This document shows positions 55,052-64,000 of a stretch of 64,000 nt of DNA, piece after piece. The notes beneath the pieces were generated by a model, which saw nothing but the letters and a program-made list of their open reading frames with translations, was not told the origin of the DNA and ran no database searches. Made by a program: the position numbers and the translations under genes. Source of the DNA: Alligator mississippiensis. Taxonomy: Eukaryota; Chordata; Crocodylia; Alligatoridae. Location of the stretch: contig NC_081828.1 in assembly GCF_030867095.1 (NCBI RefSeq), positions 3,115,001 through 3,179,000 of the forward strand, given 5' to 3'. The stretch's first letter is position 1. Each line of letters begins with the position of its first letter.

Positions 55052-56015
55052 AGAAACAGCTGTCAGTACATCCTTCTAAAACAGTTACATGTCAATGTGC
55101 TTTATTGCAATTTTTTATTGCATTTTTTTTGATCTAGAGCAAGTAGGCCCAGGATGTTTAGTGTCTGGGATTTAAAAGCCCAACCATCTACTAAAAAAAT
55201 ACAGCAAAATCGTAACACATCTGGTGACAAGTACAGCGTTGCATTACTGATCTAGAAACTACAGTATGACTTGTCTGAAAACACTAACATACAACTGGTT
55301 TCTTTATGAAGCAGTTTGTTTCTTTTTAAAAGTTAAACTACATGAATTCCTTTAATTTTTTTTTGACTACACCGTAAACGACAGAAGAACAGGTTTTACA
55401 CAAATAACAACAAGAGTACCAAAGTTACATGCTGGAATTCATATGGAAAAAACCCAACGGCTTCTTGAGAAGCAGGTTCTAAACAGATGCAGTATCCCTT
55501 AAAGAAAAAAAGAAGCAACATGACTGCAAAGGGCGTCAAGGAGTGCGCTGTCATCTCAGCCCTCCGTCCAAGTCCAAACATCCACCCATCCCTTCGACTG
55601 GCCCACACGCGTACACAAAGAGTCCATTCACGACGCGATGCACACACTTCCCATCCTTTGCACATTAGCTCTAGACAGGATTTTCATTAGGTTCACTTAA
55701 AACGTGCAAATATTACCGCATCTCGAAGGAAAACGGGATTATTTTTTTTTTTAAAAACCCTTTGCTTTGAACAAACGTCGATGCGTCATCCCAGAGTAAA
55801 GAATTATCAACAGAACCAGTCCAACAAAAGAACTCATAACCTAGAATCTCAAAAAGCATTAATCAAGATGGTCGTGATAAACCCAACTTTGTCTAACTTT
55901 ATGTGTAAAACGTGCAAATAGTGAACTTTGTTTCACTAAGGGACAATGCCACTTATGGCTAATGCATATCCATGTGTAAGTGAAGATATTTTACATAAAT
56001 CTATATACATACAGT

Positions 56016-56039
56016 ACACACACACGCGCACACACACAG
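56016..56039. repeat. CA/CG microsatellite
   Basis: ACACACACACGCGCACACAC-type run inside the PIK3R3 3' UTR region. Confidence 0.9.
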
Positions 56040-56225
56040 ATATGATGCAGACCATTACAATCCCACGGTGCTGTAAACTGCCAGATATACAAAATCAAGA
56101 GGTTTAATCAAAGGGATCCTCACTTGATGTACAAGTCACTCACCCCCCAAAATTCAACACTTGGCTGCACATGAATGAACTGTCCCAGGGCTAAGCTTGC
56201 TGCTGGCATGAAGGGGTTTGCAGCT

Positions 56226-56280
56226 CCACTGAAGTTAATAGACTTAAGCCAGGGACAAATTTGGCCCTGGGACAGTGCCA
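56226..56280. repeat. Old amniote repeat trace 1
   Basis: CCACTGAAGTTAATAGACTT then AGGGACAAATTTGGCCC is a degenerate copy of a repeat common in reptile and bird UTRs (CACTGAAGTCAATGGAGTTACACC...AATTTGGCCC). Confidence 0.5.
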
Positions 56281-57076
56281 TGTCATTTTTGCCTTTTGAC
56301 GCCACCATTTTTCTAAAGGACTGAGCCCACTGTATGACCACTGCAGAACTCAGCAAGCCCGTGGTTAATACTGGAGGTGCTGAGTGTGTAGGGGGAAAAG
56401 AAAAGTGTTACTCTCAGGTGTTAAAGCTCATATACTGAAAGCAAGACGAATTAGTAGAGTTGGAACAACAAAGCAAAATAAATGAAATGACTTCAAATGA
56501 AAGCCGCTTTTGTCTAATACTGATGATCGGGAGAAGCTGCTGATTGGCTGAGCTGCCTCCCTTTGTTTGCTGTAGTGTTCCAAGCACGTAAAGGTGAATT
56601 TTAATCCAGGTATATCTGCATTAGCCATAAAATGGGGGTGGGTTATCTGCCAGAAGTGATCAGAAAAGGGAGATCTGCATTAGATGTATGGAGCCAGCCC
56701 GAAGACTCGCGTTTTAAGCACTGCCCTCTTCTAGAAGAAGTTGCAATCTATAAACCTCCCGCTAGAACAAAGGGGAGGGACTCTGAAGGGGGCTCAGGGG
56801 TTTCCCCCTTCTGTGGAAACAGTTCCTGCCCACAGAATGTCAGAGTCACCCAAGTTTGAGAGACTTTTCTACACCGCTGTCAAAACACGCTCCCGACGCA
56901 CACAAACAGGACTGGTTACTATGTGGGCCGGTAGCTTAGTTCACTCCTCCTGCCTGCACAAGCTGGGCCAAAGGAAACAAGCGGGTCAGCAATCCGAGTT
57001 TCCTTCAAATACGAAAAGATCTCTATAAAAATAGCTGAATTAAGTCCCCAAGGACTTCCAGCAGGATTCTGATTGT

Positions 57077-57091
57077 TCTCTCTCTCTCTCT
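57077..57091. repeat. TC microsatellite
   Basis: Seven to eight TC units. An A12 run follows near 57113. Confidence 0.85.
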
Positions 57092-57474
57092 ACAAACATG
57101 CACATTGATTTAAAAAAAAAAAAGGTATAGCCAGTTATTCTAATGCTGCCTAGGCAAACATCGAGAACAGGTCCACTTTGCAATCAGATTTTCCCTTTGT
57201 GAAGATGGATGGGAGTCCTGTTCAAGAGAACTGTCTGCTCCTTGATCAAGCTACAATCAGAAGATGCTAAACCTGGATTTTCAAACTTATTTTCTTGCTT
57301 GCATAAGCCTTTGTAAATGTTACTTAATTTTACCATTCAGAGTAAATATTGGCACAAATCTTTGTTCTTCAGGAATATATTGTGGCTTTGCTGTTCACAA
57401 AGCAGACATTAGTGATTTAAATTACCAAAGACGGATGAAAACTAACAAAAGCAAGCAGGACTTTAGGACATAAA

Positions 57475-57775
57475 GGGCACATCTACACGTGCAGTTACTG
57501 CACAGTAACCGAAAATTACTGCACAGTATGGGTGCATGTCTACACATGCATGCTCGTACTGTGCAGTAACTATGGCAACTTACACCTAGTAGGTACTCTG
57601 CAGTAAGGTACATGTAGACACCTTACTGCACAGTAACCCTGTGTGTGGACTGACTTGGGGGTAACATTCAGTCCCAAGTCAGTCCACACAGTGTTACTGC
57701 ACTGTAATGCCTGCACTTGTAGATGCTGGCGTAAAACCCACTTACTGCGCAGTAAACGCACGTGTAGACACACCC
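57475..57775. mobile_element. MITE-like palindromic element, copy 2, in PIK3R3 3' UTR
   Basis: Ends GGGCACATCTACACGTGC and, inverted, GGGTGTGTCTACACGTGC. The interior repeats TTACTGCACAGTAA or close variants at least six times in both orientations. The two arms meet at a strong central hairpin (57642-57690). The left arm is about 80 bp longer than the right, as if part of the arm were duplicated. No coding capacity. Same terminal sequence as the 54175 element. Confidence 0.78.
57642..57690. other. Perfect 18-bp inverted repeat with 13-base loop
   Basis: TGTGTGGACTGACTTGGG at 57642-57659 is exactly complementary to 57673-57690. After a short bulge the pairing can continue outward through CAGTAAC / GTTACTG, giving arms of roughly 35 bases. 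Within the PIK3R3 transcript it should fold stably. Confidence 0.9.
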
Positions 57776-57896
57776 AATTTAAACAACACTCCAAACCCAA
57801 ACTTATCAGAGTGCTTTGTTAAAACTGCATTTGGAACCTGTCTTGCAAACCTTACCTCCCACCTCAAAGTACCTGTTTTATATCTGCAAAATGCAG

Positions 57897-57916
57897 CGCG
57901 CGCACACACACACACG
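57897..57916. repeat. CG/CA microsatellite
   Basis: GCGCGCGCACACACACACAC, a short alternating purine-pyrimidine run. Confidence 0.9.
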
Positions 57917-59794
57917 ACTTGCTCACATGGCAGAGTTTTATTCCCTGTTAGTGTAAAGAAGAAAAAAAAAATAAAACCTAGACAGACATTCACACAACAG
58001 AAAAGATTGTTCAAGTACCAAATAAGGGGCTTTTCCAAACTTATCAAAGTGTGACACTCCGTTAGCAATTCTGCCGTTTTAAAACAGCCATAGCCTTCAG
58101 TTATGGATGCGTTACCATCCACGTTTGCACAGTGAGCAAGTGTTAGGGCAACCAAGATCCCCCCTCCCCCCCAGCTCTTAAAACAGCAAAGTGTCAACAT
58201 TCATTTCCACAGTGCCCATTATGGCTACTCAGCCTGGACAAGGCTGAGATTTGCTTTGATTTCTGTTCTATTGAAATGCAAGTACAAGTTGGAATTTGGA
58301 TTTTATAAAGCGGGCAGGCAGGATTCTCCTTTCACATGGAGTTTTCCACCAGAGGAATCTCTTGCTTACACTGGTGAACGTGAGAAAAAAACTGGGTCCA
58401 TTGCATGTGGAATAGACTTTGCTCTTTTAGTCATATTTGGAAGGGTGTGCGCCTGTGCGCACACATATGAAAGGGGCATTGGATTTTGGTATGGAGAGGA
58501 GGGCTGTACTAGCTCAGAACTCAGACCGAGAGGTACAGAGCAGTTACCGCAACCTTACTTCCAAACATAGGATATTTTCAGACTATTTATCCTCTATTTA
58601 ACTAAAAAATAAACCATCACGAAGCACTGATGCAGCAAGCCATCTCTCTGCAGTCATCGATCGCTCCTCCGTGCCCTTCATCGTACTTGCCTCTCAGTCT
58701 GCAACTGATCAGCTTGACACACACCCATAGGGGCTCATTAAAATTGTGACTATTAAAAAGGTGTAACAGGAGATTTGGAAGTTTATAAACTTTAGCAACA
58801 GGTAATTCCTGGCTGATGTACTGTGCGTAATGGGCACAATGGGAACTGTGGAAGTAGATCTTGTTTCCCATTCATGAGAAAGCAAAATACTGAATCACCC
58901 CATGATCCCTGCAAATGTACTTCAAAACAGATAAGAAACTGTGCATATTTGAAAGTTTCAACATTATTTTCCCCATTTAACACTGTGCAAAAAAGGTTTA
59001 TTCAAATCTACATACATTTAATACAATGTGGGTCAGTGAGATCGGTACTAGTCCAGATGCAGTCAGGAAAGAGATGGCTGCTCTAGTAAACTGAATGCAC
59101 TGTCCCCTCCCCCCCAAATCTTCTGACCCTTGAAACCAGAATGTTTCAGCACTATGCATACACAGTATCACATGCTGTTGGTTTAGAAGAGTTTCCTTTG
59201 TTTTATCTTTATATCATCTCTTATGCATTTGTTTTAGGCCTGCAAACAGCTGGTTTTAGTACTGGGGCCTAATCTTGCACCTGACAGGCCCAATTCAGTT
59301 TTCTAGGTCCTGGAATTAAAAATGGTGACTGGGAGCAGTGGCAATTTGTTGGCATAAAACCCACTCTGAATTAAAGAATCAGGCCAACCAAAATGAGTGG
59401 CAATGGGGACAAGCCCCGGAATGGATTATACCCACTACATATTTCGGTTGGCTTCGAGACCCATTTTTCTCTGGCCACAAGTGCAAAAATTGATGCAATA
59501 GTAGGTGTGCAATGGCATGTGAGTACATAAGTGGGTCAACACACTAGCAGCTGTGTCTTATGTGCCTAAATCAAGTGCATAAAGACATACTGGCAAAACA
59601 GGAGCTCTCAGGGATGGAAAGGGCAAGCAAGGAACTTCTAGGTATAATTTGAACGTGGTTCTAATCTGAAAGTTAGGGGAAAGTAAAAGGAAATGCTTCT
59701 TGATGGCTTTTAGCTTTCTATTATGTATTGCTCACAGCAATGCAGCACCTGGGATTAGGGAAGTGGTCCGAAATAGAAGGGGGACAGGTTCTGA

Positions 59795-59875
59795 ATTCAG
59801 CCACACCACTGTAAAGCCAAAGTAACATAGAAGCCAATGGAATTCCTCTGTATTTATGCTGGCATAACCGAACAC
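59795..59875. repeat. Old amniote repeat trace 2
   Basis: CACACCACTGTAAAGCC, GAAGCCAATGGAATTCCTCT and TTTATGCTGGCATAACC follow the same repeat order as trace 1, degenerate. Confidence 0.5.
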
Positions 59876-60120
59876 AAGATCCAGTCCAAAACCTCACAAA
59901 ACTGAAGGTCAACTAGGGATGCTTCTGACACAGCTCCGTTTCCCCCCTGTACAGCTACCATTGGTGCTATGGGACTGCAAATCATGGTGTGGTTTAAAAA
60001 ACGACCTCTCTCAGGTTAAAACAATATAACCGCTACAGTGCTCACAGTTCCTACAGCAAGATATTTAACAGTCAGGTTGCCCTTTCAGCCTAACTCCTTT
60101 CTCTTGCAAGTGAAAAATCA

Positions 60121-60180
60121 GGGACTAACTTCCCATGGACTTCAATGGAGTCACCATTGTAAGCAAGAGAAGAACTCTGA
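60121..60180. repeat. Old amniote repeat trace 3
   Basis: TTCCCATGGACTTCAATGGA then GTCACCATTGTAAGCAAGAG is the clearest copy of the CAATGGAGT-type repeat in the window. Confidence 0.6.
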
Positions 60181-61420
60181 CACAGAGGTAGATTTTTTCT
60201 AAGGCAAAGATAGCCATTAAGCGCCCAACAGCCACTGATTTTTCATTTGGAGTTAGACACCCAACTACAATGTATATATCTGACAAGCCTTCCCCGTCAT
60301 GAACTGGGATTGGAGTCAACATAGGAAGGCATGTTGGATGTAGAGATGAGTTGCCAGAGTAGAACATACAAATTACTCAAGAGATGCAGTTTCTTCTTAG
60401 AGAAGAATTTCTGTTCCTGATACTACAATTGGAGATGTGATTCTGGCTTTCCACTGAACGCAGCAGACACTTGTTCAGCAGCCACATGGATGCCAAATAG
60501 GAAGGAAACTCAGGTCTTGCCTTTGTCTCACTCTTCTCACACAGCTTCTGTATGCTTCAGTCTGTGGGGCTTTTTCAGCTGGACAATTCTTCATTTGAAG
60601 ATCACATTCTAGCTGGTTAACCAGCACCTGGATGTACCCAGGGACATAAATAGTGCAAAATAAAGTGTTTCTTGGACTCACCAAGCAACCTAGATTGCCC
60701 TTCCCGCTAGTGTTTCAGTGCTCAAGACTTGTCACTTCCCTGCTCAGGAATTATTAATTTTCTGCTTAATAATACTAACTTATAGTGCCTTCGACTGGTA
60801 ATTTCACAATGTAAACATTAATTAAGCCTCCACAGGCTTGGCATTATTCCCCAGGGCTTATACGAAGTCTGGGCTCAAACGGGAAGCCAGTAACAAGATA
60901 AGAACAGACCAGGGAGTCCCAACTTGCAGCCTAGTGTTTGAATGATTAGACTGTCTCCCTTCCTGTAGAATGGGCACACTTCAGAAGGTACCACTATCAT
61001 GGAAGGAAGCAAGATTAAATTCTGTTGCTACACACTGAGTAACTACTTTGCCAGCTCTGCCTTGATGCCAAACAAAGCCATTTCTGCCACACTTTACTTA
61101 TTTTTTTCTAATTTAGAGACCTAGGAGGAACAAACAATCAATAGCTAAGGAAACAATTTATTTTCTTTTCAAGTGAAACTGTTCCTTGGATTTAACTCAT
61201 TAGGAATTGCTACACCTGACAAGAAACGTGGCCACTTAATCCCATACTGCTACAGGTAAACCAGTGCTGGCAAGTGCCTAGAAGTCTGTTAGCAGTAGAT
61301 CAATTTCCAGAACTGGCACCACTGCATGAGTTGGTGTTGAGGTTAGTGTTTTGTCAGCTGGGCAACATTAATTATGGCTACAAGAAGAGGAACTAAGTTC
61401 AGCATCTGTAACATCTTGCG

Positions 61421-61460
61421 TAACCTTGACTTCAGTGGAATGACAGACCAGAATCTGGTT
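61421..61460. repeat. Old amniote repeat trace 4
   Basis: CTTGACTTCAGTGGAATGAC and CAGAATCTGG resemble the same repeat. Very short. Confidence 0.4.
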
Positions 61461-62607
61461 TATGACTACCAATTCAAATGGGAACTCTAGTTATGAACAG
61501 GAGCAAGTCGTAGGACTATCACTCAGGTAATTATTTGGTATAACAAGCCATCCAGAAGCATTGCATTGCACCTTTTCTTTACACTTACATTTAAAATTTA
61601 CAAGGGTTTCAAACAGAGTAGTTAAATGCTCAGCAACACAACTCAAAATAAGAGTGCCAGCTTCATTCTGGTTTACATTCTGAAGCATATTATCTTAAAA
61701 ATTGGGAAGAAGAGAGTGCCAAGGGGGACGTGAGGAGAGGGAAGGGAAGGGGGAGCCATTACATCAAATTAGACAGATTAGTGTTTTCAAAACCACGCAA
61801 GAAGTTTTAGCTTTTCCTTTTATTTGTTTCAAGTTTTGGTGTAAAAAGTATGTGCGGATGCTAATGCAACCTTTCCCCAGAAGTGCGCAATACAGCAACA
61901 AATAGTTTTGGTGGGTTCAATTTGGTTATAAATGTTTCCTTTAAGCGAAGACCTGTAGTGCCATTGAAACCAAAACTTTGTTACTGTTGGTAAAAAATAA
62001 AGCAACTTTTCTTTATAAGGATTTTCCCCCCCATTTAAATAAAAACCTGAAGCTTTCCATAATTCCTTTGGTCTTCTCTCACCAAATTCCATGCTACCTC
62101 AAGACAAGCCCTCTTTTGGAAGTTCGGCTGAATCGCAGTGAAGCTGTTCATGTAGCAGAGAACATTGCTGTGGTAGTTTCCCCCTAGTTCCTTGGAGTTT
62201 AAGACTGAAAGACTGTACTGATGCCTCTACAGAGGCGCCCACATTATCTCTACAAGAACGAGAAAACAAAATTCCGATTAAAAGTTCTGCTGAAGGTGCC
62301 TGGCAAAAAAATCCTCTCCATAAAATGATGTTTTGCTTCCAGTTTCTTTTTTGTACGTGTTGAGTTTATTCCCCTCCCACAAAGGAAACAAAAAGGATCA
62401 GTGTAAAAGCACAGCTGAGCTTTAGGTAGCACCAGGACACCTACACCCAAGTTGTCGTCTTGTCGCTGCTAGGCCTCTTTGATTCACATTCACAGAATCA
62501 CTTCTTGTGCAAAACAAGCAGTCTAAGGAGAAAGAATGCCCTCCAAGTTCTAATAAAAACTGTAGAAAAAAATCCAAGATAGCCAACACTTTTCTCCTCC
62601 CCAGAAT

Positions 62608-62809
62608 TTATCTGCAAAGGGAGGAGGGCATCTGTGCGTAGACAGGATAGGCAAGCCTGACATTTAAGGAATCATTGTGTTGGACGAGGGATGTCTGCTG
62701 GTAATGAAGGACTAATTCCTTAAGTGTGCTGTACAGGTTATATGGTTCTGCAAACCCATAACCCCTTGGAGTGCTGTAGATCACACAGTGTTTAACTTCT
62801 CCATCAGCT
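62608..62809 (-). CDS. PIK3R3: PIK3R3 terminal coding exon (end of C-terminal SH2 domain)
   Basis: PIK3R3 encodes p55-gamma, a regulatory subunit that holds and stabilises the p110 catalytic subunit of class IA PI3-kinase in the cytosol and docks it, through its SH2 domains, on phosphotyrosine YxxM motifs of receptors. This exon gives the last 66 residues: [43 protein letters not shown], then [15 protein letters not shown] and a TAA stop at 62608-62610. These form the second half of the C-terminal SH2 domain. The acceptor is a pyrimidine-rich tract with TTCCTTGCAG ending at 62810; the exon starts with the last base of a split codon. The tail AQMPSSLCR and the YSTxRGYGF block fit PIK3R3, not PIK3R1 (ends AQQRR) or PIK3R2. 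The first half of the domain must lie in an exon beyond 64000. The frame is intact. Confidence 0.95.
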
Positions 62810-64000
62810 CTGCAAGGAAAGAAACATGACAGTTTAACAAGGAGGAACAAACCCAAGAGCGACACAAACTAAACATTAGGAGGTAACATGGCCAGCACAG
62901 ATACTTTACAATCAAAACAAAGAAGCCTGGTAGACAGGAGGAATGGGACCACCACAAAGAGCCTGTGAAGGAGGGAAGCTTCCAGAGACAGTGGCTAGGC
63001 ATTCTTACCATGTGCCACAATGGAAAGAAACTAGTCATGGGACAGCTCCTTCCTGCTATCCCAGTGCCCACTGTTTGGTCCTGCAGCTAAAAAAGGGTCA
63101 GCATTCACTGGCTGCTGGCTTTCAGCAAGTCAGACTAGAACTTCACTTACTATTCCCAGTGTCCTTTCCCTAGAGATTAGTGGAGTGGTTCTCAAAAACC
63201 AACTATATAATCATCTCTTTTCTAATTCAAACACTAGACATGTGACAGTCATCTTTTCTAGATAGCTCCCACTCCTCTAGGGACATTTAGCTTGCTCTAG
63301 CTCTAGAAGCCTCCAAAAAAAAAGCTTGCCGTAGAGCTGTACTTCAGAAGCCACAAAAGAGAAATGTGCAGATGCTGAGGTCTGGGTATGTTCATGGATA
63401 AAAGGATTCCTCAATAGTGATCATCTACAGTATTTCTAAAGGTGCCTCCATAGCACACAGGCATAATTTGACTCGTTACTTAAGAAAGGAAGGGAGGGGG
63501 GAAAAAAAAAAAAGACAAAGGAAAACTATAAAGAAGCAGGAAACAGTGTTATGGACTTGAGGAAAGCCTCACATGAAAGCAACTCCTGTTGCTGTAAACC
63601 GTAAGACGCTTATTCAAGCAACAATTCAGTTCAATGAGCCCAGTGAACTAAGCCAACAGGATCTCCTGGGCAGTGGTTTGTTAAATGAGGTTTTCAGGGG
63701 TTTCCATCAAGTGCACTGTGGGTGGGCAGCAGAACTAGGGAGTAAGTACTCCTGGGACTTTCACATCACAAGGGCTCCTGCTGCACCAGGTCTCAATGTT
63801 CCAAGACCACCCAAACCCCCCCCCCCCCCGAAGTGTCAGTTAAAACAGACTAAAGTTGTGCTAATCTTACATTAAAATGAGTGAGAAGAGTCAAACACAG
63901 AATAAACATGAATGCCCAGAACACCCATTTCTCACAAACGATGTTTTCCTTAAAGTGCCACCATGAATTTAAACATAGTAGAAGTGTGGATTTGGAGTTT
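62810..64000 (-). other. PIK3R3: PIK3R3 intron (partial)
   Basis: Sequence upstream of the terminal exon. No coding match to the first half of the SH2 domain was found up to the window edge, so the next exon lies outside. It contains an A12 run near 63501-63513 and a C14 run at 63816-63829. Confidence 0.8.
63816..63829. repeat. Poly-C tract
   Basis: Fourteen consecutive C within the PIK3R3 intron. Confidence 0.9.

Larger units (their letters stand above)
55020..62607 (-). other. PIK3R3: PIK3R3 3' untranslated region (inferred)
   Basis: Downstream of the PIK3R3 stop codon lies about 7.6 kb of low-GC, noncoding sequence without CR1 copies, unlike the GC-rich flank. It ends at a convincing minus-strand poly(A) site. 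The length is inferred: shorter isoforms using upstream signals are possible. It contains simple CA and TC repeats, one MITE with a hairpin, and several old repeat traces. Confidence 0.6.

Noticed and set aside
62943..63173. Small plus-strand frame opposite the PIK3R3 intron
   Set aside because: Antisense to the gene, no recognised motif, consistent with chance.
1..64000. CRISPR arrays, bacterial operons, phage or plasmid systems
   Set aside because: No regularly spaced direct repeats, no bacterial-type gene arrangement; the repeats and split gene are vertebrate.

Overview
The window looks like vertebrate nuclear DNA from a reptile, most likely a crocodilian (alligator or crocodile). The evidence is repeated CR1 LINE fragments of the crocodilian/turtle type, older MIR/L2-like fragments, CpG-rich DNA without bacterial gene organisation, and one split gene exon. 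That exon, on the minus strand at 62608-62809, is the terminal coding exon of PIK3R3 (regulatory subunit p55-gamma of class IA phosphoinositide 3-kinase). It encodes the second half of the C-terminal SH2 domain and the stop codon. It is the only protein-coding exon I can support.

Layout. 1-4060: a repeat-poor, AT-richer block ending in AATAAA and a T-rich stretch, which looks like the 3' end of a plus-strand transcript. 4.5-53.2 kb: a GC- and CpG-rich tract with at least 18 CR1-type fragments in both orientations, several MIR/L2 remnants, three copies of another dispersed repeat, minisatellites, a short interstitial telomeric repeat, and some AT-rich islands of 80-230 bp that could be conserved regulatory elements. 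An orphan 3'-UTR-like block with AATAAA lies at 37.6-38.05 kb. 53.25-64 kb: a sharp drop in GC. This part holds the PIK3R3 3' UTR (about 55.03-62.61 kb, with a well-formed minus-strand poly(A) site), the last coding exon, and the beginning of the upstream intron.

Genes together. PIK3R3 reads leftwards. In mammals its 3' neighbour is MAST2, convergent with it. If that order holds here, the plus-strand 3'-end signals near 4.03 kb or 38.02 kb would be where MAST2 ends, but I found no MAST2 coding exon. Two palindromic MITE-like elements with related termini lie at 54175-54402 (just past the PIK3R3 poly(A) site) and 57475-57775 (inside its 3' UTR). The second contains a perfect 18-bp inverted repeat around a 13-base loop, so PIK3R3 mRNA should carry a strong hairpin there.

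Limits. Many long open frames in the GC-rich tract are composition artefacts. Repeat family names come from recognition of sequence style and not from a database search. No strong evidence of a wholly new system was found; the best leads are the hairpin MITEs, the orphan 3' ends and the AT-rich islands.
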